64,000 nt of DNA from Bdellovibrionales bacterium RIFOXYC1_FULL_37_79 (lineage in GTDB: Bacteria > Bdellovibrionota > Bacteriovoracia > Bacteriovoracales > Bacteriovoracaceae), in the NCBI GenBank assembly GCA_001770015.1, contig MEQB01000012.1:62001-126000 (forward strand), given 5' to 3'. The notes beneath the pieces are model-generated. The model saw only the letters and a program-made list of their open reading frames with translations, was not told where the DNA came from and did no database searches. Below are positions 44,515 to 52,226 of the stretch, piece after piece. A program made the position numbers and the translations under genes. Numbering within the stretch: the stretch's first letter is position 1; each line of letters opens with the position of its first letter.

Positions 44515-45222
44515 ATGGCAATACTGATTAATTTAATTACCACATTTTTTGCGATGATTGGTTTAAGGCTTGATCGGCTAAATTTGTTTTGGATCATAGG
44601 CGCAGTGATGACATTTGCCTTTGGGCACTATTATGTGATCATCGCAAATAATCCTGGTTTGACTTTGTCCTATTTTTTTTTTACTTTGGTGTTCTACTAT
44701 TTTGGAAATGGCTTGATCTTGAGTTCCTCTATACCCCGGTTGCTTATTGCAAATTACGGTGAAAAAAAAGCATTTGAAATTTACCAAACTATCGTTGGAC
44801 TCATGTTTATGAATCAAGGGCTTGGTATAGCCGCCATGACCTCTCTTGATATGGGTGCCAACTGGGAAATTTCAATTGCTTCCAGCTATACTTTTATTTT
44901 TGGGGGAATAATTTTTATGGTAGGAATGGTTCTTAAAATATGGTCAACGATGACTCTTGGTATAGATCTCTATTATTACCGAGATATGTTTCTCAATCAT
45001 TCTGTTGGTACTTTTACCCAATCCGGTCCATATAAAATATTTGATAATCCCATGTATGGAATTGGTCAAATTCATGGGTACGGGTATGCGATTATGTATC
45101 AGTCTATTACTGGTTTTATGGCAATTGCCCTTTGTCATGTCTTAATTTATGTATTTTATTATTCGGTTGAGCGGCCCTTCGTTCGTCGTGTATATGGAGA
45201 ATTAGGTTCGTTGCATCCCTAA
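44515..45222 (+). CDS. PEMT/ICMT-like integral membrane methyltransferase, C-terminus altered
   Basis: The start is the internal ATG after GGTGGAAAC (235 residues). Five or six membrane helices precede the catalytic-end pattern TQSGPYKIFDNPMYGIGQIHGYGYAIMYQSITG and SVERPFVRRVYGE, as in phospholipid N-methyltransferases and isoprenylcysteine methyltransferases (SGPY-x-x-x-x-NPMY ... E-x-x-x-x-x-x-xG). Family members normally continue about 10-20 residues after this Glu (EY-x-x-Y-x-x-x-VP); here the last codons (LHP, stop) come from repeat copy 2. Substrate and activity are unknown. Confidence 0.7.
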   Translation: MAILINLITTFFAMIGLRLDRLNLFWIIGAVMTFAFGHYYVIIANNPGLTLSYFFFTLVFYYFGNGLILSSSIPRLLIANYGEKKAFEIYQTIVGLMFMNQGLGIAAMTSLDMGANWEISIASSYTFIFGGIIFMVGMVLKIWSTMTLGIDLYYYRDMFLNHSVGTFTQSGPYKIFDNPMYGIGQIHGYGYAIMYQSITGFMAIALCHVLIYVFYYSVERPFVRRVYGELGSLHP

Positions 45223-45240
45223 AAGTCAGGCCGTACCTTC
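45211..45240 (+). repeat. island repeat, copy 2
   Basis: This is a full 30 bp copy: TTGCA, the 23 bp core and TC. It is identical to copy 3 over its whole length. The codons TTG-CAT-CCC-TAA read from the upstream methyltransferase gene end in its stop codon, so the repeat replaces or truncates that 3' end. Confidence 0.9.
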
Positions 45241-45245
45241 TTGCT

Positions 45246-45758
45246 TTAGTTCTTTAGATATGTACAATTTTGATGGGACTGCTCTCCATTCTCATATGAT
45301 CGGACGTTGATTGCGAGGTGTGATTTTCCTTCTTTATCTTGCTTGAAACTCCACTTTAAAACTCCTGCGGTTTTGTAAATTGGACTAAGAATTAAACCAT
45401 ATTTTAGTTTTTCTTCTGATGAAAGCATCTTCTTTTTAACATCTAAACTAGTTTTGCTCATATATATCATCCTATATAGAAAGACTATATCACTTTCAAT
45501 CTTCCATCCTTTATTAAAATTACTAAAATATTTTTCTATGGAAGCGTTTTCGGTTAGAGTTTGTAAACCGTAGTCTCCTTCTTCAGTTTGATAGGTCACG
45601 GTATTTACAATTTGGCCACATAAAGGTGCATTCTCCGAGACATCTGCATTTACTAATTCGTACCGTCCTTCAAATAATCTTAGTACCCCCTCATTTGCAT
45701 AAGATAAGGTTACAGAAAAAAACATAAACACGATTACAATCATTTTTTTTGAGGTCAT
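45246..45758 (-). CDS. exported hypothetical protein, 170 aa
   Basis: I start at MTSKKMIVIVFMFFSVTLSYANEG, preceded by AAAGGAGTG; this is a signal peptide cleaved after SYA. Two Cys (PLCGQ, HQNCTY) could form a disulphide. No family is recognised. It is the only gene between repeat copies 2 and 3 and lies on the strand opposite to the first segment, which fits a self-contained unit. Confidence 0.65.
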   Translation of the reverse strand: MTSKKMIVIVFMFFSVTLSYANEGVLRLFEGRYELVNADVSENAPLCGQIVNTVTYQTEEGDYGLQTLTENASIEKYFSNFNKGWKIESDIVFLYRMIYMSKTSLDVKKKMLSSEEKLKYGLILSPIYKTAGVLKWSFKQDKEGKSHLAINVRSYENGEQSHQNCTYLKN

Positions 45759-45862
45759 ATTCACTCCTTTGAAGATAAACCTGTGTTTATTTATGATGGA
45801 GGAGTTGTAAATCAAAATACATTGATGAATATCAGTATTTTCATTAAATTTTTATTTGGCCC

Positions 45863-45892
45863 TTGCATCCCTAAAAGTCAGGCCGTACCTTC
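45863..45892 (+). repeat. island repeat, copy 3
   Basis: This is a 30 bp copy identical to copy 2 (TTGCA, core, TTC end) and in the same orientation. It separates the single-gene segment from the third segment. Confidence 0.9.
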
Positions 45893-46018
45893 TACTAGAG
45901 ACAAGGGCAAGTAATGATGGCCAAAATGACTATCATTATTTAAAATACTTCTGATAAGAGATTTATAAATAAAACAATCACACGATCTTTTATTAACATT
46001 GCTAGATTGGGAGGAATT

Positions 46019-46567
46019 ATGAAAAAAATTATATTTATTTTATTATTTCTTGTATACTCTGGAAGTAGTTTTTCCGAAATTGATCAAGTAGGTTCTGTTA
46101 TCAAGACTTTGAATAGTATCAATTCCGGATCAACATGTACTGATTGTCCCGATAACACTATGGAAGGGAATAATAAAGAACACTCTGAGTTTGCACAATC
46201 TTCTCTTACGATTTCTGGAGAACGAGTTTTATACTGTCAAATTTCAAAGTCTGCAGGTTGCTTCCTAAAATCAAATGAAAATCAAAGGATAGGGACAAAT
46301 TGTTCATGCGTAAACCCTAATACAGATACACCTAAAGAGAAAAAGATTGAAAATGGCAAATTGGAAAATCCGCCATCTATTACAAAGAAAATCATAAATT
46401 ATTGTAAAATTAACGAAAGTTTCGGATGTTTTTTACCAGAAACAGAAATTAAACCTAAAGGCGAAAAATGTTTTTGTGTCGATCAACAAAAAGGTGGTCC
46501 CGTTGCTGGTATTAATGTCCCTCAAATCAAACCTGTTTCTGCAGGATATTTTAGACAAATTGAATAA
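46019..46567 (+). CDS. exported Cys-rich protein with internal duplication
   Basis: I start at MKKIIFILLFLVYSGSSFSE, preceded by GGGAGG; it is a signal peptide, 182 residues in all. Two copies of a roughly 30-residue motif are visible: YCQISKSAGCFLKSNENQRI then GTNCSCVNP, and YCKINESFGCFLPETEIKPK then GEKCFCVDQ. Each has the spacing C-x7-C-x(n)-C-x-C, probably a small disulphide-bonded fold, separated by a Lys/Glu linker. No family is recognised. The gene is the only rightward one in the third segment. Confidence 0.65.
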   Translation: MKKIIFILLFLVYSGSSFSEIDQVGSVIKTLNSINSGSTCTDCPDNTMEGNNKEHSEFAQSSLTISGERVLYCQISKSAGCFLKSNENQRIGTNCSCVNPNTDTPKEKKIENGKLENPPSITKKIINYCKINESFGCFLPETEIKPKGEKCFCVDQQKGGPVAGINVPQIKPVSAGYFRQIE

Positions 46568-46622
46568 ATTAACTTAGGTATTTGTTGCCAAGGCATCGAC
46601 GGTTTGTTGAATATTGTATACA

Positions 46623-47582
46623 TTAATCGAAATTCTTAATTCCCTTTATGATAAAAAATAAATTCCCACCACAACTATGATAAATTCTTTTTTTGACTTG
46701 GTCTTTTAAGATTGCTTCATTTTTTTCTCTTTCTTCTTCAACCATTTTCTCAAATTGTTGCAATTCCTCTAAGGCGCCCCCTCCTGCTAAATATTCTTCC
46801 TTAAACCGCTCCTTCCAAAATTGTCTTTCTTTTTCTTTTGTTTCTTCATTCTTATTAATACGTTCTTTTAATTGTTCAAAACTATATCGCTGCTTTTTTG
46901 TTTCATATGGTGGAAGAAGTAAATGAACATTTTCATTTGCTCTCATATCGATTGATTTAAAACCAAGATCACTTAACATTTTAGGAACACGTATACCAAT
47001 TGAAGTGTCTCCTCTTCCAAGAGAAATACTACCTTTGTACGCAATTAAAGTTAATTTAAAAGATAGAACTTCATATTCAATGCTTCTATCTTCCGAAGAG
47101 CTATCTCTTCTGCTAGTCATGCCGGAAATATTATCAGGCTCTTTGCACATTAGAATTCCACCGGGTTTTAATATTCGTTTCATCTCGGCCAATGCGTGCT
47201 CGGGATTTTTTAAATGCATCAATAGAGTCTGGCACATAACCATGTCTACTGAATTATCCGGTAGCGGAATTTTATAAACGTCGCCTTGAATAAATTCAGC
47301 TGTTCCTCCAATTGCCCAGTTTGGAGATGTCGCCTTGGCATCTTTTAATAAATCCTCATTGATATCAATACCTATATAGTGGCCATTATTTCCAAAGTAT
47401 TTCCAGTAAGTGTAACCAAGGTACCCTAGTCCACAACCAATATCAGCAACCCGCATTCCTTGTCTTAATCCAAGCCATTTTGAATAGGCCTCAATTGCAT
47501 CTTCGGACCACAAAAACACTCTCTGCTTGATAATCATCTCTTTCCATTTTTCATCTGACCAATTTACATTTTTATTACTCAT
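46623..47582 (-). CDS. SAM-dependent methyltransferase
   Basis: The protein has 319 residues. The class I fold is clear: GMRVADIGCGLGYLGYTYWKYFG (motif I), YIGIDINEDLLKDA, FIQGDVYKIPLPDNSVDMVMCQTLLMHLKNPEHALAEMKRILKPGGILMCKEPD. The C-terminal third (about 200-319) is a charged helical region (QRYSFEQLKERINKNEETKEKERQFW) not typical of UbiE-like enzymes. The substrate is unknown. It is separated from the ATPase gene upstream by 147 bp with nothing else recognisable. Confidence 0.85.
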   Translation of the reverse strand: MSNKNVNWSDEKWKEMIIKQRVFLWSEDAIEAYSKWLGLRQGMRVADIGCGLGYLGYTYWKYFGNNGHYIGIDINEDLLKDAKATSPNWAIGGTAEFIQGDVYKIPLPDNSVDMVMCQTLLMHLKNPEHALAEMKRILKPGGILMCKEPDNISGMTSRRDSSSEDRSIEYEVLSFKLTLIAYKGSISLGRGDTSIGIRVPKMLSDLGFKSIDMRANENVHLLLPPYETKKQRYSFEQLKERINKNEETKEKERQFWKERFKEEYLAGGGALEELQQFEKMVEEEREKNEAILKDQVKKRIYHSCGGNLFFIIKGIKNFD

Positions 47583-47729
47583 TAAATTGCTCCCTCAATT
47601 TTTAGTTTAATCCATTATAGATCACTATTAAATTTTCAGATAAATAGAATACTCATAGGTCTTTAAACTTCATCCTTAACCATATTTTAATTTCTCTATA
47701 ATCAAACCATTGCATTTTCAAACCAACGT

Positions 47730-48881
47730 CTAAAAATACTTTCCATTCCATAGATTTTTCAAGAATTCTTCCCAATGAATTTGAATGATGCCTTGTTGAA
47801 ATATTTTTGACTGTGTATCCTCCGAAACAATCAACAAATGCTTCCACTTATGATTTTCTTCTGAGAGCGCTATCAAACCTTTTAAATCATCCGGAGAGAT
47901 TCTCCTGGTAGCTTTTACTTCAATAGCAATTTTATCATCAATAATAAAATTAACTTCATGTCCATTTTTTGAACGCCAATAATTTAGCCTTATCCTGTTT
48001 TTTGTATAGATAATATAGGCCTTCAATTCAAGATAGATAAAATGTTCGAAAGCTTTACCGTAGGTATCACTATTTCGTTCAATTACCTTGATTTTTTTTA
48101 GAGTATTAACCACCCCTAGATCAAAGAAATAAAATTTGGCAGTTTGAATGGCCTTTCTTTTTACCGAGCCCGTCCATGATTCGAGCATTTCACCTATAAG
48201 GGTATCTTGTAATATTTGATAGTAATCCCGAACGGTATTCGGGCGTAATTGGGCATCATTTGCAATTTTAGTAAAGTTAATCATTTCACCATTCATCAAA
48301 GCAGCAGCATCAAGAAATCTCGCATAATTGGATAAGTTTCGCACCAGCGCTTCAGCCTGAATTTCTTCTTTTAAATAAGTATCCACATACGAATATAAAT
48401 ACTCGGATGGATCATCTCTACCTACTACAGACGGCAGTCCTCCGTAGTGAAGATGAGTATCCAATTTAAATATTTTTTCATCGACAAGTTCCCTCCATGA
48501 TAATGGAAGAAGTTGTGACTTATAGGCCCTTCCAGCCAAAAGATTAACGCCACTTCTTTTTAATTTTCTAGCACTACTTCCGGTTAACAAAAATGTAATA
48601 TGCTTTTCTTCAATCAATCGATGAACTTCATTTAAGAGTTCTGGAATTCTTTGAATCTCATCAATAACCACCCATTTTTTCGAAATATAAGTTTCAATAT
48701 TGGATGGAGAAGATTGTAAATCAAGAAACGTTTTTGAACTAAGTAAATCTATATAATCAATTTGCCCACCAAGAGTTTCTCTGATGAGATAACTTTTTCC
48801 CACTCCTCTGGCACCAAAGAGAAAGTAGGAATTATTTTTCATATTTTTAACAAGATCCAAAGTTCGTTTCACTTTAATCAC
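47730..48881 (-). CDS. AAA ATPase of the AAA_14/DUF4143 family
   Basis: The protein has 383 residues. It has a P-loop (FGARGVGKSYLIRE, about 22-35), Walker B VVIDEIQRIPELLNEVH, sensor FLLTGSSARKLKRSG and a C-terminal DUF4143 part with KFYFFDLGVVNTL, YWRSKNGHEVNFIIDDKIAIEVKAT (nuclease-like D-x(n)-E-x-K pattern). Such ATPases are widespread on accessory islands and have no settled function. It is the last gene before repeat copy 4 and has a 13 bp perfect inverted repeat in its upstream region. Confidence 0.88.
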   Translation of the reverse strand: MIKVKRTLDLVKNMKNNSYFLFGARGVGKSYLIRETLGGQIDYIDLLSSKTFLDLQSSPSNIETYISKKWVVIDEIQRIPELLNEVHRLIEEKHITFLLTGSSARKLKRSGVNLLAGRAYKSQLLPLSWRELVDEKIFKLDTHLHYGGLPSVVGRDDPSEYLYSYVDTYLKEEIQAEALVRNLSNYARFLDAAALMNGEMINFTKIANDAQLRPNTVRDYYQILQDTLIGEMLESWTGSVKRKAIQTAKFYFFDLGVVNTLKKIKVIERNSDTYGKAFEHFIYLELKAYIIYTKNRIRLNYWRSKNGHEVNFIIDDKIAIEVKATRRISPDDLKGLIALSEENHKWKHLLIVSEDTQSKIFQQGIIQIHWEEFLKNLWNGKYF

Positions 48882-48915
48882 CTAAAAAAGGGTTAAATCT
48901 ATTAAATATATTATA

Positions 48916-48957
48916 ACAATGATCCGTGAATTATCAAGATAAAGCACGGATCATTGT
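48916..48957. repeat. perfect 13 bp inverted repeat upstream of the ATPase gene
   Basis: ACAATGATCCGTG and CACGGATCATTGT are perfect complements around a 16-base spacer, 35 bp upstream of the ATPase start and 82 bp before repeat copy 4. It has no T-run on either side that would make it a clear terminator. It may be an operator, a recombinase-binding or folding site, or a boundary element. Confidence 0.7.
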
Positions 48958-49038
48958 CGAATTTACATAACGTCTTAAGTCGTTGTATAAATTATTTTTT
49001 ATTAACTAATTTTTAGCATTCTCTGCAAATTTAGCTTG

Positions 49039-49068
49039 TTGCATCCCTAAAAGTCAGGCCGTACCTTT
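49039..49068 (+). repeat. island repeat, copy 4
   Basis: This copy matches copies 2 and 3 over 29 bp (TTGCA, core, TT). Its right end overlaps the stop codon (TAA, minus strand) of the FecR-domain gene by two bases. It is the right limit of the island. Confidence 0.9.
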
Positions 49069-52000
49069 AAAAGATGAGGCCTAGTCCGAGGAGGGCCTTC
49101 AGTTCGCTGAAGCTGATTTCTTGGGTTTCATAATCAAAGGACTTTTTAGAGTAGTTTATTCCAAGTGATATAAGTGATTGCTTGGTGTAGTTCCATAAAA
49201 GGGAGCTATCAAGAAGGAAAAGGGAGGTTCCTCCAAATCCTTTTTTTGATTCTAAAATTAATTTTAAATTTTCAGTTAAAACCATTGGATATTTTATAGT
49301 AATGAGAGGGGATAGATAAGTTTTACCAACATAGTTTGGTTTGGTGTTGCCCGGAGTGTATGGATAAACGCCCGTTTGATTTAAAGAGACCCCCACTCCT
49401 ATCCATAGAGAGTGTAGTGAGTAGTCCAAACTTGGCAAAAGATCGAAGATCTGCCAGTTTTGATTATCATAAACTTTTCCCTTTTTAAAAAACAAGGAAT
49501 AATTCAGTTTTAATTTATTATTAAACTTAAAAACTCCCTTAGAAAAAAATGACATAAGGGTTGAATCGTCAATATTTGATTTTAAGGAAGTGCTTTTTAT
49601 TTCATAGTGATCCTTAGAGGGGGCGTATCCGGCGATTAGATAACTTCCCAAAGTCTTAAAGGAAGTGGGTGTGGTTTTACTTGGCTTTAAATCAGATGCC
49701 AAAACGGGAGAAGGGGCCATTAAACGGAAAGATCTTCTTTTACTGGAGGTATTGGTATTGTAAGGTCCAAGCCCGGTTACTTTCCAAAAAAATTGTCCCT
49801 TTTTAAGTTTAGCGTGTTCAAGGTTAATGGAATTGGTTTTAGTTTTTAAGGTTAAAAATATTTGGGTAAATTCCAGATCATCAGATAAAAGTAATTCATA
49901 TTCAGTGATATTTTCCTGTTGCTCCCAGGCAAATATCACTTTTTTGTTTTTTAAAAATATTTCTTCATCCAAGTGTCTGGGGGAAGTAAGATTTATTTCG
50001 TTTGTAATTTGAAGGTTGTTATCAATATTAATTTGGATCGTTGATAAATCTGAAAATTCGCTGGTCCTATCCCAAAAATCAATATAGGCCATTCTCCAGT
50101 AAAAGGTGCCCATGGGAGGGTTGTCCCAGTCAAAATAGGGAGTGGCGACGGTTTTGGCCATTAAAAGGTTGGTCATGGTTTCGTCTTGATAAATTTCCAA
50201 TTTGTAACTTTTGATATTTTCTTTCGCCGGCCATTGTATTTTGGTGTAGTAATCGTTAGCGTATGCGCTTGGAATAAGCATATTAAACAAAGATTCAATC
50301 CAAGATGTCTGTTTTTTTTGAATTTTAAATTCTTGGAATTTGGGAAGAATTGGTTTATCAGGGGGAGCAATGGGCTCAATGATAACTCTGATCGGCTCTG
50401 CATATTGTGAAGTATTTGAGGAAGTTTCTTTATTTTTTATTCGCCAGTAGTAAGTTCCAATTTCTTTAAAGACAACATCGATTCTATTTTTATTGGTTTT
50501 TGCCTCATGGATAATATGATTAAAATCTTGCTCTTTGGCCACTTCAAAAATGGATAGATCTTCAACGCTTTTTTTCTCCCATTCAAAATTTACCTTCTGG
50601 TCTGGTCGTGCCAGTTTTAAAACCACACCGTCTTGGGGTAGAGTATTTTTTATTTCCATTAAGGTTATGGTAAAATGGCGGTTTGTACTGTAAGGGCCGA
50701 CTCTAAGCCATTTATCAATCATTTTAACTTTCCAGCTATATTTGCCAGGAGCTTTTATTTTTTTTCTAAAGAAGTTTTGGGTAAGCAAACTGTTTTCCAC
50801 TTCAGTTTGATCTTTTAAATTTTGGATAATTAGATTATAGGAAGTTGGGATGGCTTCGGGAGAAATCCATTTCAAATCGACTAGCATTTTTTCTTTGTTA
50901 TAAAAGATAAATTCGTGATCATGAATTGGCATGATTGCTTCCGGCGCAAAAGGCAGCAATGCCTGGGTTATTTTAAATTGATGGAGGCTACTCCATGGTG
51001 ATTTTTGGCCGTCAATTAAGAGACTACGAATTCTAAAGGAGTATTCCCCCATGGAGTCAACAGGTAGTTCAAGGATGTTGTCGGTTGAAGAAAGAAGTTG
51101 TCTTCTATTATCTGGTAAAAAAAGTTCAACTTCGGCATTTTTTTGAGTATTTTCAAACATGATTTGAATTTTGTTGGTTATGTTTTTAGCAACTTTTTCA
51201 AAAACAAATTCTTCGTTTGTTTCGGGGGCAAAGATTTGTGGTGGTTTGATTTTGACCAGTTTAAATTGACCGATGGGGTAATCATTGGTGTTATCGGTTT
51301 TCACTCGCCAGTAATAAACCCCATCATCAGCAAATTGAATCTTGATTGAGTGTTTGGTGGTTTTTTGGGACCGGTAAATATTTTTAAATTCAGGGTCGCT
51401 GGCAATTTCTATGACAAAATTGGTATTTAGGTCGCTCAGGGGTTGATATGAAAATAAAATGTCCCGAGGATGACTGAAGTACTCAGTTTGATTACGGATC
51501 GGGCTTATTAGGTTAATTTTATCTTTACCCACCTCAAGGATGTTGCTGGTTTTATTTAATCTTAAAAATTGATTATTATCTATAGTGGTAACCACCCCTT
51601 TTTCATTGATCTGGGCAGTGCCTTCCAAGACACTGATTTTGGTTTGCTCTTTGTTTTTTATAATTGAAACCACGGCGTTTCTGGAATTTAATTCAATGGT
51701 TTGTTTGTTGAGATGTAATTTGATGTTGCTACCTGACTGGGCATTAAATCGGGTATGGATAATTCCTTGCTCGAGAAAAAACTCAGTATTTTTATCGGAT
51801 TTACCGATTTTAAAAAGGGTTTTTTCAGAGATATCCACCACCGAATTATCAACCAGGGATAGTTGGGTGGATGAACCTTCATGAGTATAAATTTGGTCGT
51901 TGTAGGTTAAGCGGTCGTTAAGGGAGGCATCGATCCATGCCATATTGCCAAATCTTTTAAGTTTAACAGTGTTGAGTTGCTCGGTGATGGTGGCAATTAA

Positions 52001-52117
52001 TATGTCATTTTTTAACAAATTGGTTTGAAAGTTGTCAAAAAACAATTTATAAGAGCTAAACATGGCCACAAGAAGTAGCAATACAATAAAATATTGATCA
52101 AATCTTTTAATGATCAT
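49067..52117 (-). CDS. large FecR-domain envelope protein with fibronectin-like repeats
   Basis: The protein has 1016 residues. One N-terminal span (YFIVLLLLVAMFSSYKLFF) anchors or exports it. A FecR-type domain follows (about 60-200: IDASLNDRLTYNDQIYTHEGSSTQLSLVDNSVVDISEKTLFKIG ... LEQGIIHTRFNAQSG). Residues about 220-790 hold at least six fibronectin III-like repeats with the pattern F-x-W-x(n)-Y-x-L-x(n)-G-x-YYWRV. The last 200 residues alternate as membrane beta strands and end in Phe, suggesting an outer-membrane barrel. It could span the periplasm as a structural or signalling protein. The stop codon abuts repeat copy 4. Confidence 0.75.
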   Translation of the reverse strand: MIIKRFDQYFIVLLLLVAMFSSYKLFFDNFQTNLLKNDILIATITEQLNTVKLKRFGNMAWIDASLNDRLTYNDQIYTHEGSSTQLSLVDNSVVDISEKTLFKIGKSDKNTEFFLEQGIIHTRFNAQSGSNIKLHLNKQTIELNSRNAVVSIIKNKEQTKISVLEGTAQINEKGVVTTIDNNQFLRLNKTSNILEVGKDKINLISPIRNQTEYFSHPRDILFSYQPLSDLNTNFVIEIASDPEFKNIYRSQKTTKHSIKIQFADDGVYYWRVKTDNTNDYPIGQFKLVKIKPPQIFAPETNEEFVFEKVAKNITNKIQIMFENTQKNAEVELFLPDNRRQLLSSTDNILELPVDSMGEYSFRIRSLLIDGQKSPWSSLHQFKITQALLPFAPEAIMPIHDHEFIFYNKEKMLVDLKWISPEAIPTSYNLIIQNLKDQTEVENSLLTQNFFRKKIKAPGKYSWKVKMIDKWLRVGPYSTNRHFTITLMEIKNTLPQDGVVLKLARPDQKVNFEWEKKSVEDLSIFEVAKEQDFNHIIHEAKTNKNRIDVVFKEIGTYYWRIKNKETSSNTSQYAEPIRVIIEPIAPPDKPILPKFQEFKIQKKQTSWIESLFNMLIPSAYANDYYTKIQWPAKENIKSYKLEIYQDETMTNLLMAKTVATPYFDWDNPPMGTFYWRMAYIDFWDRTSEFSDLSTIQINIDNNLQITNEINLTSPRHLDEEIFLKNKKVIFAWEQQENITEYELLLSDDLEFTQIFLTLKTKTNSINLEHAKLKKGQFFWKVTGLGPYNTNTSSKRRSFRLMAPSPVLASDLKPSKTTPTSFKTLGSYLIAGYAPSKDHYEIKSTSLKSNIDDSTLMSFFSKGVFKFNNKLKLNYSLFFKKGKVYDNQNWQIFDLLPSLDYSLHSLWIGVGVSLNQTGVYPYTPGNTKPNYVGKTYLSPLITIKYPMVLTENLKLILESKKGFGGTSLFLLDSSLLWNYTKQSLISLGINYSKKSFDYETQEISFSELKALLGLGLIF

Positions 52118-52226
52118 GATGCAAAATTCCTACAGTCATGATTGAAAAAAAACAAGTCTTAGACATAATTCATATGATACAATGGATTGGTTGTTTTTAA
52201 TAGTTTCATGGAAGAGGTAATTAAGT

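Noticed and set aside
41631-49068. The four repeats as a CRISPR array
   Set aside because: The intervals are 0.65 to 3.6 kb and contain genes; there are no short regular spacers and no cas genes.
41631-49068. The repeats as integron attC or Xer dif modules
   Set aside because: No RYYYAAC/GTTRRRY core sites and no 11-6-11 dyad are present, and there is no integrase gene in the window. A distant undescribed type remains possible and is reported as a finding.
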